Assembly: GCA_025200525.1 (NCBI GenBank)
Contig: CM045767.1
Location: 122,810,346 to 122,874,345 of the forward strand
Source of the DNA: Camellia lanceoleosa
Lineage: Eukaryota > Streptophyta > Magnoliopsida > Ericales > Theaceae
DNA length: 64,000 bases
Direction of reading: 5' to 3'
Positions 10,773-21,492 of this stretch are shown piece by piece. Within the stretch, counting starts at the first letter, position 1; every line of letters starts with the position of its first letter. A program made the position numbers and the translations under genes. The notes beneath the pieces are model-generated. The model made no database searches. It was not told the origin of the DNA and saw only the letters and a list, made by a program, of their open reading frames with translations.

Positions 10773-12925
10773 TGTAGCGATCCCGATTTTTCCTCTCATG
10801 TTTACTGTATTCCGAACTCGGTTCCGTTGATAGTTGTTGTTGTCTGTATTTCATTTCCGTCCTCTAACTCTTTGCATTTGAGTTTAGAATTGTCTTGGGC
10901 GTGTTTCGAACAGGTTGGTTGAGCTTTTGTCCTAACTCTTGTGGCTCAGATTTTTGGTGATCCGCTCGAGCGAGTCTTCTTGCGCTCGAGTAGAGTTTGT
11001 ATACCTTCAGTAGTTTGTTCGTCCGCAAAAATACTGCAGATGCGTTTTTTACGCTCGAGCGTATTTCCTCATGCTCAAGCGGGTCGCGCTTGAGAGGGTA
11101 TCCTTACGCTCGAGCGGGTGTTCGTTGTCTGTAAAAATACTGGAAAAGTGTAATCTACGCTCAAACGGGTGTTCCTTTGCACTCAAGCGGGTGAAGTTTT
11201 GCAGTTATGTCTTGGCGCTCGAGCGGGTATCCTTGCGCTCAAGCGGGTCTAGTTTTTGTGTTTGGCCTCGGCGTCTATTTTCCGCCGGCGGGTCATACGT
11301 ATATCGATTAGCGGTGGGTCATTTTAGATCATTTTTTCAACTCTCACTCTCTCTCTTACTTTTCAAAAACCTATTTTGAGAGCTTCTCTTAATACATTTC
11401 ACCTTCTCTTTAAGGTTTGATCTAGTTTGAGTGATCTTCTATCTTAGTCCCTTTACAAAGAGTGTAGAGCTTGGCCTGGGCTATCTATTAATCCGAAAAT
11501 CTTGGGATTTGGAGTACTTTCGATTTTCTTCACCTTCTCTTTTGGGATCCGAATTTGAAGTAGGAATAACTACTCACTTTTATGATCTTTGACATAAACT
11601 TTTGGTCATTTTGATATAATGTTGAAGTTGGGTGATTTTGGGTGTTAGAGTTTCCACTTGAATAAAGAGGGGCTTTGTTCTTTTAGCCAATACATGTGTA
11701 TTTGAGCCTTAAAATGAGATTGTGGATGTTTAATGATAATATTTGGACCTTTGGGTCAATATTGGAAAAATGGGAAAAATGCCATATTTGAGTTTTATTG
11801 GGTCATTAGTGTAATTAATGACTTTCATTGTGAAATAGTGGAATTGGGAAGTTATGAGAAGGAATGGTGGAGTTGGATTGATTAATCACTTACTTTTGAA
11901 AATATTGATAATTTATCTGTTGATGCATTTATTATCTGTCTAGAAATAATTGTTTTGGGCTATCGGTGGAGGATGGTCGTGATTGTTGTAGACACTGTAT
12001 GTTGATTAGGGAAAAATGAAACTAATCACGTTGAATATGTCATTGAATATGACGGTTGGAATAATACAACAAATCTGTGTATTGATTGATCGTGTATATG
12101 ATAATTGTTTATATACATTGTTTTGTGTGGGAGAAGATAGGGGATGTACTCCACGGTTTAGGAGAAGATAGGGGATGGACTCCTAAACCAGATGTTATTT
12201 GGGAGGAGATAGGGGATGGACTCCATTGATACAGCAAATCTGTGTATCATTTATGAAGTATGAAAGTGTTTTAATATGACATTAATACAGCAAATATGTG
12301 TATCTGTTGTGAAGTATGAAAGTGTTTTATTATGAGCTATTGTCTCATTTGAAATTAAAGTATTGTTGATATGAGTTATAGTCTCATTTAAATTGTTTGA
12401 CCAGGTTCTGAGCCATGATTATGAATTGAAAATTTGTTAAGTAAAGGAAAGTAAAATGAACATGGACATATTTGTCATGGAACTGAAATGTGTTATGAGT
12501 TGATTTATATGAGTTAAACATTTATCAAATGCTAATGTTTTAGTTATTGCTCATATTATGTTTAGCATATCTCTACTGGGCGTTGGCTCACCCTATATGG
12601 GACATCATTTTCAGGTTCAAGTGACATGCCACCTCCAAAGAAGTAGCTCGGGAGGCTTGAGGCTGATAACCCTTTTTGTTTATTATCTTTTGGTAGTACA
12701 TGTACATCAATCCAAGGGCTTATTTTGTGTAAAGAGTTAGAACTCTATTTTTGTTGAACCCAAGTGTTGACTTGGAAAATTGTAAGCCTTTAGGGCATTT
12801 ACTTTTGTTGTCAACATGTAATATCTTTTGTAAGAATACTCTGATGAATGGCATTATGTTTCACTCTCTTAAGTTTATGGATGTAATGAATGCATGATTT
12901 ATAGGTTTATTTTGGGGGCGTTACA
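10773..12925 (+). mobile_element. Solo LTR, family 1 (Tekay-like gypsy), inside the Helitron transposase gene
   Basis: A 2153-bp LTR starts TGTAGCGATCCCG and ends GGGGGCGTTACA, bounded by a perfect 5-bp target duplication ACTCC (10768-10772 and 12926-12930). There is no internal region, so it is a solo LTR left by recombination between LTRs. It is homologous throughout to the LTRs at 42112-44282 and 54315-56518 and to the dismembered copy whose ends are 24599 and 57875. It contains a cluster of GCTCGAGCG motifs near its start. It splits the Rep-helicase exon between the HUH and tyrosine motifs. Confidence 0.95.
10960..11240 (+). repeat. GCTCGAGCG palindrome cluster in solo LTR
   Basis: About ten copies of a degenerate GCTCGAGCG-centred unit occur at 20-50 base spacing. 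Some have decayed to GCTCAAGCG or GCTTGAG, as expected from CpG transitions. A CGCCGGCG palindrome follows at about 11283. Equivalent clusters occupy the same place in every family-1 LTR in the window. Confidence 0.75.
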
Positions 12926-12930
12926 ACTCC

Positions 12931-13529
12931 CCTTTCTCTTCTTCGATAAACAGGATATGAATCATTTTCAAGTGTAGTAATTGAAGAAAATGGCTTTGGG
13001 AAACGTCTTTTGCACTGACCATTTGTCATACACGGGGACCATTCATTGTACATTCCACATCGGCCATGTATCATGTGCTTGAGAACTGCATTGTATAATC
13101 TAGGCTCTAATCTCTTGTTTGGAATTTTAGCTCTGACAATGTTATCATAATCATCAGGAGTGCGTAACTTATCATTTTCATCCAAAATAATGACCATGTG
13201 GGCATGTGGTAAGCCTCTTTTTTGGTCCTCAATAACATATGCATATGCTAGAACCTTCCCAAGTACATGTTTTGTAAGAATTTCGATCTTCATCTCATCA
13301 AATTTTGAATGAAATATTCTTGTTAGCAAATCAGAACGATCATGTGGTGACTGTCCAGGTAGCAACTCAGCTTTAATTTTAGGCCAATTTGGATTGCAGG
13401 TCATTGTAAGGAAAAGATCAGGTTTTCCATACTTTTGGACCAGAGCCATTGCATCTTGATATCGTTGATACATGTCTCGTGGGCTACCAACAAATGACGA
13501 TGGCAATATTGTTTTACGACCAACATTAC
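12931..13529 (-). pseudogene. Helitron Rep domain exon with HUH nuclease motif (5' part of the split exon)
   Basis: The exon begins after an acceptor TTTAG at 13529 and reads GNVGRKTILPSSFVGSPRDM, then MYQRYQDAMALVQKYG and DLFLTMTCNPNWPKIK. These are hallmark motifs of the Helitron_like_N / Rep nuclease region. The metal-binding HUH motif is GLPHAHMVI, with the His-x-His pair at 13206-13198. A CGMYNEWSPC segment with further Cys (about 13055-13000) follows, as in other plant Helitron transposases. The protein cuts and joins single-stranded DNA at element ends. The open frame runs to the LTR insertion at 12925/12930 and resumes at 10772, with a probable one-base phase discrepancy at the junction. 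Confidence 0.85.
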
Positions 13530-13627
13530 CTAAACAAATATTTCACAAAAGGAAAAAAAATTGTATGTATAAATATAAACAAACATGCGTACATATGATT
13601 GTAATATCGTACGTGACAATTTGTACC

Positions 13628-13810
13628 TCTATAATTTTCACCAGCATGTACTGCATCTAGAAGACCTTGATAAAAATTTGCTCGAATGTGATTCTGATGA
13701 GTACGTATCCATCTTAATTTGTTGGACTCAATCTTCACGTAATTATCTACGACATACTGCTGTAAGAGCCGACCTCCTCGAAGAAAAAGAGATTGATCAC
13801 CAAGGCGAAA
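13628..13810 (-). pseudogene. Helitron Rep-helicase exon 4
   Basis: The exon begins after the acceptor CAATTCAG and ends at the donor AGAG|GTACAA. It encodes FRLGDQSLFLRGGRLLQQYV, then ESNKLRWIRTHQNHIRANFY and QGLLDAVHAGENYR. RGGRLxQQYxVD followed by LxWIRxHQ..IRAxxYxGLxDA is a conserved block upstream of the HUH domain in plant Helitron transposases. The phase matches the flanking exons: CAG ends exon 3, and the split Gly codon joins exon 5. Confidence 0.8.
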
Positions 13811-13928
13811 CTGAATTGATAGTAGTTGAATACTTATAAATAATTAAAAGTAAAGATTTTATACGAAATAATTATAGATTAAATAACTTCGACGAAGTAA
13901 TTTTTTAATATTATGTATACGTCGTTAC

Positions 13929-14857
13929 CTGTAGCATATAAGAATAGAAATCACAACATGTTACTTTTCTGCCATCATTACTTCTGGTATTTGCATCCCA
14001 TCCATATGAACCATAGGGTAACAATAGAGGATACTGTAATGGATCATAGTATCCGACAATATCAGAAATATTTAGGAGGTGACCACTAGTTGATTAGACA
14101 ATGATATCTCTTGGTTTTAAATTTCTAGCTTGTTCGCCACCTACTAAAACTGCAGCAACTTCAAGAGCAGTAGGAAGGTTGTATTGGGGCCTATTACGTG
14201 GTTGCTCTTTGATTTGAAGTCTGCATTCATGTATGTCTAGACGCTGAGCCCATTGGCAAAACGTGTGTACAAATGGATTATGAGTATTTAAAATATTCTT
14301 TATCTTGTCAAGCAAATCCAAGTGCAATTCTTCATTTTCAGACATTCCATTCTCATTCTCGCGGTCAGTGTCATAAACATACAGTTGCAAATATCTCGGT
14401 CTGTCGCTAGAATTTGGTAAGAGACTCCCAATCTTATGATATATGGCTCCTTGTGCACGAAACGTGTACACACCTCGAGTTTTTGTTGCTAAGTTTTCAT
14501 CAACATGAACACCTATTGAAATGAATGAGAAAACATGATTGTAGGCTCGAATATTTTGTCTGAAATGATGACCTTCCACAATTTGGTCAGAGAAAATATC
14601 AATCATCTCATTTGGAGCTGTTATTGGTGACAAAATAATTGTTCTATTATTACAACACATGGTAGATGTTTCACGGTGGAACAATCTTGCGTTGCAATGT
14701 CTACATGTAGTTGGAGCAGGGGACTGCATTGTTTGGAACCTTTCACTTTCATGAAAATTTCTTGCACAATTGTGATATCTCCTATGGATAAATGATCGAT
14801 TATCTGGAATATCTTCATCACTCAAAGCATCTTGATTGTGGTCGACATGAGGGATAT
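13929..14857 (-). pseudogene. Helitron Rep-helicase exon 3 (zinc-finger-like N-terminal region, one stop)
   Basis: The exon begins after the acceptor GTCATAG with GNIPHVDHNQDALSDEDI. It contains the Cys motif CRHCNARLF followed by CC (about 14700-14650), the conserved GAIYHKIGSLLP and RPRYLQLYVYD blocks, and ends SDIVGYYDPLQYPLLLPYG and CCDFYSYMLQ at the donor CAG|GTAACG. This is the typical N-terminal region of plant Helitron transposases, thought to help bind DNA. A TAA at 14096-14094, between RDIIV and STSGHLLN, interrupts an otherwise open frame. A CAA-to-TAA change would explain it, although the ancestral codon is inferred. Confidence 0.8.
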
Positions 14858-15051
14858 TTCCTATGACAATACATGTATGATGTATGGATTTATTATTAAC
14901 ACAATAGTATTTATTTGAAAGTGTTTGAGTTTCATGTTCAATATTAAATGTAATTGTATTGCATATCATATTTGCATGATCATCTTTTTTACATTTATTG
15001 TAAAGGTTGTTTATTTTGTAAAAGTACTTAAACTAAATAATTTATTTGTAC

Positions 15052-15300
15052 CTTCCATCTGAACTTCGCGAGGATCTTGTCTGCTGCCACTTGTGCTTCC
15101 ATGCTCATAAGTCGAATGAGTAGGTGCATATTGAGGTAAGTCGATACGTGAGAGTACAATCATTCTACTTTCCCGTCTAAAAACATTAGTCGCAACCAAA
15201 TTGCCTTCTTTGTGAATGGTTGGCAAAATTGTTGCTCGCGGCCTACGCCATCTTGTTCTATTTCTTCTTGGGATTGCATCGAAAAAGTTTAACATGCATC
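15052..15300 (-). pseudogene. Helitron Rep-helicase exon 2
   Basis: The exon follows the acceptor TACTAG at 15301, reads CMLNFFDAIPRRNRTRWRRP and later YEHGSTSGSRQDPREVQMEG, and ends at the donor GGAAG|GTACAA. It is open throughout, with phases matching exons 1 and 3. It is rich in Arg, and no defined domain is recognised. Confidence 0.65.
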
Positions 15301-15407
15301 CTAGTAGTTAAAATTATAAATAATAAATTAAATGAATATTAATGTCAAAAGTGTAAAAGCTTACCAAAAAAAAAAAAAATAATGTTTATAACATTTGAAT
15401 ACTTACT

Positions 15408-15883
15408 ACTTGTTTGTGCATTTGTCATATTATGTACTTGATCTGGATGAGAAGTTTGTTCGAGATTTTCAGATATTTGCCTTCTTTGTCGATAATTTGT
15501 TCGTCGCCTTGCAAGTTGTTGTTCGCGTTGTTCAATAGTCAAAGCAGCCATCCTTTGTCTAGCATAATTACACGAACTTTCCCTTTGAATTTCTCTTTGT
15601 CGCACATTGGAGGTCGCACTTTCTTCGCGAATAAACAATCTTCGCTATACCGAGCAAGACGACGTTGTTCAATCTTCCGGCGTTGTTCAGTGCTTAAGTT
15701 TTGAAGGCGTAACTGTTCGAATTCTCTCTGTGGTTGTTCAGTTTGAGCATTTGGTTCCGAAGCTGAGCGTTGCCTCCTCTGTTGTAGGTACAAATGACGT
15801 CGTTCACGATTTTGTTGTTGTACATGTCTCAAATTTGATGTGTCAGGGTAATCGTGATTCGTTTTTCCTAAGATTGTTAGCAA
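15408..15883 (-). pseudogene. Helitron Rep-helicase exon 1: Arg/Gln-rich N terminus (one frameshift)
   Basis: The strand reads MLTILGKTNHDYPDTSN and then a highly charged Arg/Gln/Glu stretch with repeated motifs such as EQRRKIEQRRLARY and EQREQQLARRRTNYRQRRQ. Such basic N termini precede Helitron transposases in plants and probably contact DNA. The frame shifts by one base near 15640, between LARYSED and REESATSNVRQ. The exon ends at the donor AAGTA|GTAAGT. The start codon at 15883 is the first ATG of the open stretch and is not confirmed. Confidence 0.6.
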
Positions 15884-18540
15884 ACTAACACTTACGTAGA
15901 TGAAATCCGGCTATCTTTAAAATGTGCCTACATTATATAAAATTATGTAAGAGGCAGTAATAGTATATTCACAATGCGACTTGTATACTCACAACATAAT
16001 AAGCTTTATATTTTTATGTAAGTGTTTTCATATGTTTGTTTTTATATTTTTATAATGCATATTATTTTAAGTACTAATATCATTTTGTGGAGAATTAAAT
16101 AAAATTGCAAGTGAAAGAGATTATCTAGTAATGATGAGCCAAAGCGTGTGCAACTTGAGATATGATTTAAAAACAAACTGAATATAAATTTTTCAAACAT
16201 TCGATTAAATATATAAAAAAAAAAATAGAATTAAAAATACTTATAGTCAAAAGAAAAATAGAAGATAAGTATTAATAAAACACGACTGTAGAAGTTATAA
16301 GACTATCACAAACTCATTACGTAATAAATATTAAAAAATCATATGAAATTTTGGGCCCACTGAATTCTTTCTTACCAAAAAAAATACACTTCAAAACAAA
16401 CATATGAATAAACAAAGGGTTTTTTTAGAAAAGTTACAATAAAAAAGATTAGACACCTACAACTTTCTTTGAATTTTGGCCAGCCATGGATTTTTCAAAA
16501 TTTCATGAGATTTGGCCAAACTTTCATGAATTTTAACTAAAAAATTATACAACAAAAATTCATATAAATAAATATAAAAAAATTACATATAAATAAAAAT
16601 TAAAATAAAGATTGAATAAAAAAAATTACATATTTGATTTTTTTAAGCATAGAAAAAGAAATTATATATTTGAAGCATTGCAAACTCAAGCATTACAAAC
16701 TCATGCAATAGAATTCTTTTAGAATTATTCAAGTTTCAAGCATTACAAACTCAACATTCCTATAGAATACTTACAGTCAGAGCAAATAGGTGTCGATAGA
16801 GAATAATCTGAAAAGTTTATTCTGAACAACACAAAGTTATAAAAAAACCTGCAAAAAATATAGATGAAGGAAAATAATAGTGAATTTTTTCTCCAAGAAA
16901 TCTATTAACATAATTTTTTTTCTTTTACTTTTTAGTGAAGAAAATTAGAAGTGTAAGTAATAATGGTATACACAAAATAACAAAACAGAAACCCATATTC
17001 TTGGAACAGTTGCAGTAAAAAAGATTTGAATTAATTATAATATGAAATTCATTTTTTTTTTTTAAACACACACAAAAGTAAACAACCAAATCATTTTTTT
17101 CTTTTTTTTTTTGTAAAAACAAAAGCTTGAAAAAGTGAAACATGAAAAACCCAAACTATTTAAGTCTAAGTCTAAACAATTAAAGTTGATAAGACAAAAA
17201 AATCAAAGACACTCATTTTATATGATTTTTTTAGGAGTACTGAAATTTATTTTAAATAAAAAACATAGAGAAAATCAAAATTTTAAATATTGAATTTCTA
17301 CACAAACAAACAAACAAAAGCTTATTAAGTCTAAAAAATTGCGAACATTTGTGATAATGCAAACAAATAAACAAACCAAAATATGCGAAAACATAATAAA
17401 TTTTAATATTATTATTATTATCGTTTATTATTATTATTATTAATTTGTCTATAGTTTGATGTTCCATAAAAGCAACAATACAGTATATATGTTAGAACCT
17501 AGCAATCCTCTGTGTAATGCTTGTGTAATTTAAATTTAAATATATAAATAAAATAAATGATAAAATAAATAATTTAGAAAATAATTATAAGTATTAAATT
17601 CTAAATTTAATACTTACGGTGCTTTTGAAGAAAATGAGAATAAAAAATTCTTATTCTTTGATTTTTTTTACAGATGCAGATCACAACTCATATATATATG
17701 AGTTATGACAAAAAAGTAAATAAAACCAAGCAATGAGGATATCACATGCTCATCATAAATAAAACCCCTGGTTGAATAGGTGATGGCAAACCCACTCTAA
17801 AACATTATAAATATTAAATTCTAAATTTAATACTTACGTACGGTGCTTTTAAAGAAAATGAGAATCAAGAATTCTTATTCTTTGAATTTTTTAACAGATG
17901 CAGATCACAACTCATATATATATATGAGTTATGACAAAAAAACTAAATAAAACCAAGCAATGAGGATATCACATGCTCATCATAAATAAAACCCCTAGTT
18001 GAATAGGTGATGGCAAAAAAGTAAATAAAATGAGTTTATGATCTAGACTATAACAAACATTTTCTTAAGACTCTTTTTATAACAAACATTTTCTTAAGAC
18101 TCTGTTTATAAGAAAACTCACTGTAGAATAGTAATGCAAGTATAAGGAATAGTGATAATGACCATAAAGCTAACTGGTGTGGAATGCAGAAAATGATATG
18201 AACATGCAACCACTGTTGATAGAGCAGAATAACAACCAAAAAAAAAAAGAGAAAGAAAGAAACAGGGCAAATAACAGTGCAGTGAAGATATACCTGGAAA
18301 GCATCGTCCAGGAAATATACCTACAAAAGTTAAGAAAACATGCAAAATACAGTGAAGATACAATGAAGTTTCAGAACTTTTGTAACTGCTTTAGACATGG
18401 AGAATGGGAAGTGGGAAGTGGAATTGGTGTTTTAATTTATAATTTTACCCCTAATTAAAATTGATGTAAGTGAAAGAAGTTAAGGTCATTTTAGGAAAAA
18501 ATGAAAAAAGTTTTTTAGGAATGGATTCATGACACCAAAA
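15884..18540. other. AT-rich 5' non-coding region of Helitron A
   Basis: No coding signal is visible. The DNA is extremely AT-rich, with A/T homopolymers and a CTC-poor composition. A tandem duplication lies at 17592-18018, and a short doublet with AACAAACATTTTCTTAAGAC repeats at about 18052 and 18082. The region should contain the Helitron promoter, but no specific box can be supported. Confidence 0.6.
17592..18018. repeat. Tandem duplication, about 220-bp period
   Basis: Copy one (17592-17790) and copy two (17812-18018) share TATTAAATTCTAAATTTAAT, a CAGATGCAGATCACAACTCA block, a TATATATATGAG hairpin-like segment, and GAATAGGTGATGGCAAA. They differ by a handful of substitutions and small indels. 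Confidence 0.85.
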
Positions 18541-18562
18541 TTGGTGTTGACTTTTAATAATA

Positions 18563-19518
18563 CTAGCCGCCGGGCACACGCGATGCGTGTGCAAATAGAG
18601 CTGTAGTAATGTTGATGAAATTTCCATTGTTGATGAAGTCTTTCATTCTCCAATCTCTACTTCATCAAATTTGATCTGTCTCTCTCTCTCTCCCGAAGTG
18701 TCAATCGTTCAAAACAAAATTAACTGATTTAAAACTATTGTGCAGTTTGGGAACGTGGGGTGGTGGAAAATAAAGTGATAAACCCTAAGTACCCAAAAAT
18801 AAAAATAAAAATAAAAATAAAAAATAAGAAACGAAATCAAGTTACTGAGAGAGAGATCGGAGAAGAATAACCTTATGAGGTCGCATTGAAGGCCACGATC
18901 CACCAGATTCCCACTCCTCATTCCTGCCATGACCCTGTTCCTGCACAATCACATCTACATTTCATTACAATTTCGTTCAAAATTTCATCACAATTCTCAA
19001 TTTCACCACACCAAGAAAACCAAACCTCTCTATTCCACTGATTCCAATCGTGACCATGTCGCTGGGTTCGTTATTATCCTGCTTCCCAGACACCACCTGT
19101 GCATTATATATCACAGAATCATCACCACATTGACAACCTATATAATAACATCAACATATTGAAGCCGAAGCTAACCTCTGCCCAAGTGGATCTGGATCGA
19201 TCTTCGCGAGACTCAGAGTTTCTTTCTTCGCTCGCTGCCTTTGTGACCCAAAGGCCACATCGATCAAGCCCTTGATCGCACCGCCCATTCGAGACAAATT
19301 CAGAGAGAGTGTGAAGCGAATAGTGTAGTTTGAATCGCTCAATCCTTCAAAACAAAATTAATCGATTTAAAATCGCTGTGCGCTTTGGGGAACGTGGGGT
19401 GGTGGAATTGGTTGGTTTGAATTTATGACGTTACCATCAGTTTAGGAAAAATAGGAAAAAAAATTTAGGGAGGCTTCATGACACCAAAACTGCTGTTGGC
19501 TTTTAATAATAGTATAGA
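18563..19518 (-). mobile_element. Helitron B: non-autonomous, 956 bp, carrying exon-like sequence
   Basis: The 3' end on the minus strand is the GCACACGC hairpin (18574-18592) followed by CCGGCGG and CTAG (18566-18563). The 5' end is TCTATACTATTATTAAAAG starting at 19518. It shares the 5' block GACACCAAAACTGCTGTTGG with A and C. It has no transposase and would need a Rep-helicase in trans. The first T of B directly follows the CTAG of element C with no intervening base. An internal direct repeat (CAAAACAAAATTAA with GAACGTGGGGTGGTGG) occurs at about 18712 and 19348, flanking the exon-like block. Confidence 0.85.
18872..19288 (-). pseudogene. Captured exon-like gene fragment inside Helitron B
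   Basis: Three pieces with GT/AG borders lie on the minus strand. The first (19288-19176) starts ATG and encodes MGGAIKGLIDVAFGSQRQRA plus a short Lys-rich continuation. The second (19096-19026) encodes VVSGKQDNNEPSDMVTIGIS. The third (18940-18872) encodes NRVMAGMRSGNLVDRGLQCD. Pieces two and three join in phase. Piece one joins one base out of phase, so the fragment is broken or the first border is misplaced. GC content is well above the surroundings. Plant Helitrons are known to capture host gene segments; the parent gene is not recognised. Confidence 0.45.
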
Positions 19519-21241
19519 CTAGCCGCCGCGCACACGCGATGCGTGTGCAAATTAAAACAATATTATTTTCAAAAAATTTATTATACATCACAAATTTATT
19601 AAAAAAATAAATAGAAAATACTTACAATTTTGATATAAACAAAATAAAATAATAATTCCTAAAAAAAGTGCTCTTTTTAAAAATTATAAATCCAAGATTC
19701 TTAGAATATTTATAGTCAAATGGATTTGGTATACACACACAAATATAAACAATTACATTGATTTTTTTTTATAATATAAACGAAGTAAAATAATAGTCAA
19801 ATTTTTTGCTAAGCAACTTGATAATGGCCCTGTTTGGTAGAGCTGTGGGCAAGTACTTATAACTTATGCCTAAACAGCTTATAACTTATAACTATGAGTA
19901 TAAGCTGAAAGATGAAATAAATAGCTTTTAAGCTGCACCAAACAGGGCTAATATAATGAAACTTTTAATCTTTTTTTATTTTTTAATGAAGAAAATAAAA
20001 ATTATAATTAAATTAGTAGACACAAAATATAAAAATACAAACCTAAGACTGCCAAAACACTTACAATCAAAGAAATTTATACAAAAAATAAAATAAAATA
20101 ACCATAGCAAACCCCCCCCCCCCCCCTCCAAAAAAAACTATTTTTTAAAAAAATAAGTCCTTAAAAGCAATGGACACCCAAAAAAGGCTACGTCAACAAA
20201 CAAATTAATTTTTACTGCACTTTCATCATCCAAAAAGCAAAGGAACAGTAGAAACCTGAGTCGGCTTTCTTACCTTATGCAAGAAGGCTTACTGCTTCAA
20301 ATTGCAAACTTACCAAACTCCTGAGATAAGAAACACAATACCCAAGAAAATCTGCAAAATTCCAAACATGAATGTTACAAACTAAATAAATAAAAATAAA
20401 GAAATCTAGAAAAGCGTAAAAGCAATGTTCTTCAAAAAATATAAAATAAAAAACATCTCTGAGATGAGACCCCTATCTGATTCAAAGGAAAATATTCGCA
20501 TTAATTTCCCCCTAATTAGCTAAATGACTATTTCCCAGTAAAACTTGGGGAAACTGGACTACAGAATAACATTTTTCACAAATAACATTTTCCACGGCAT
20601 ATTAAGTCTCCACCCTAGACCAACTACGCCTCAAATATATATATGTACATATATACACAATCAGACTCAGAATCAGGTTCGATCTATGAAACTACCCATC
20701 AATCTCCAACACCCAAACTCTAGTCGCTGCACAAACGCCTTAGACTATGGTCAAATTGACACCAACATAGAAAGAAAAGAAAAAAGAAATACCATTGAAA
20801 ATAATAATCCATGGACTTTGAAGATTGGATTGAAAAGACATGCATACCTCTGTTTCACAACAGATCAGAACCTCTACTGAGAATGAGGGCACGCAGGTGT
20901 ATCTGAGAGAGATAATAATCGCAATTACTTACTTTCTTTTGTTTAATTTTTCCTGAGAAAATGGGGTGTTCAAAATGGCGCAAACCTCTGTGCAGTTTGA
21001 AAGGCCTTCTGTCTTACCATTGTTGAAACTGATTTAGAACTGCTGTGCAGTTTGAAAACGTGGGGGTTAGAATTGATTGGTTTGAATTTATCATGTTATC
21101 CTTAATTACAATATGATATTAGTGTAAAATTAATGTAATTATTTAAGAAGTTATGGTTATTTTAGGAAAAATGGGAAAAAAAATTCTAGGCAAGGGTTTC
21201 AGGACACCAAAATTCCTGTTGGCTTTTAATAATAGTATAGA
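19519..21241 (-). mobile_element. Helitron C: non-autonomous, 1723 bp
   Basis: The minus-strand 3' end has the same hairpin (19530-19548) and CTAG (19522-19519). The 5' end is TCTATACTATTATTAAAAG starting at 21241. No transposase is present. The interior is AT-rich and contains a small inverted-repeat element (19826-19948), a C15 run at 20112-20126 that could form a G-quadruplex on the other strand, and a 3'-side segment (TGCAGTTTGAAAACGTGGGG) related to repeats in B. The long open stretch at 20545-20880 has low complexity and no recognisable domain. Confidence 0.85.
19826..19948. mobile_element. Small inverted-repeat element (MITE-like), about 123 bp
   Basis: The left end GGCCCTGTTTGGTAGAGCT is matched in inverted orientation by the right end AGCTGCACCAAACAGGGC. 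TAA occurs just outside both ends, compatible with a PIF/Harbinger-type 3-bp target duplication, although one terminal base does not pair. The CCTGTTTGG terminus is common among plant MITEs. Confidence 0.65.
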
Positions 21242-21248
21242 TAATAGA

Positions 21249-21429
21249 CTAGTGGCCGGGCACACGCGATGCGTGTGCAAACTCGTTTAGAATTATAATA
21301 TGAATTTGATATTATTTTTCTAATAATATACATGTAAATCATATGAATAATAATGTACAATGAAAAAAGCAACATTAACATATTTGATAAATAAAATATA
21401 TGCACATTAAAATATGTACACATCTTTTG
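21249..21429 (-). mobile_element. Helitron D: truncated 3' end nearly identical to Helitron A
   Basis: CTAG (21252-21249), CCGGCCA and the hairpin (21260-21278) are followed by about 150 bases matching the subterminal 3' region of Helitron A (6897-7049). The match stops at about 21429. No matching 5' end is identified, so it is either truncated or extends into unrecognisable sequence. Seven bases (TCTATTA on the minus strand) separate it from the 5' end of C. Confidence 0.75.
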
Positions 21430-21492
21430 AATAGATAATATAGATAGATATTATATATAAATCTATCTATATATTATATAAGAAAAATGGAG

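Larger units (their letters stand above)
6867..18562 (-). mobile_element. Helitron A: degenerate autonomous rolling-circle transposon
   Basis: On the minus strand the element ends with an 8-bp-stem hairpin followed by a short spacer and CTAA (6867-6896), the Helitron 3' signature. At the high-coordinate end, the 5' region shares about 80 bases with B and C (GACACCAAAATTGGTGTTGA, then CTTTTAATAATA), but the first few terminal bases are replaced by the CTAG end of B. Between them lies a minus-strand Rep-helicase gene with at least five exons (8311-15883), containing an HUH nuclease, a tyrosine motif and a Pif1-like helicase. Several stops, frameshifts and a solo LTR (10773-12925) make it inactive. 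About 2.6 kb of AT-rich non-coding sequence lies on the 5' side. Confidence 0.85.

Noticed and set aside
16925..17467. Short minus-strand ORFs rich in Phe, Leu, Ile and Asn
   Set aside because: They come from AT-rich homopolymer DNA in the Helitron A non-coding region, with no domain.
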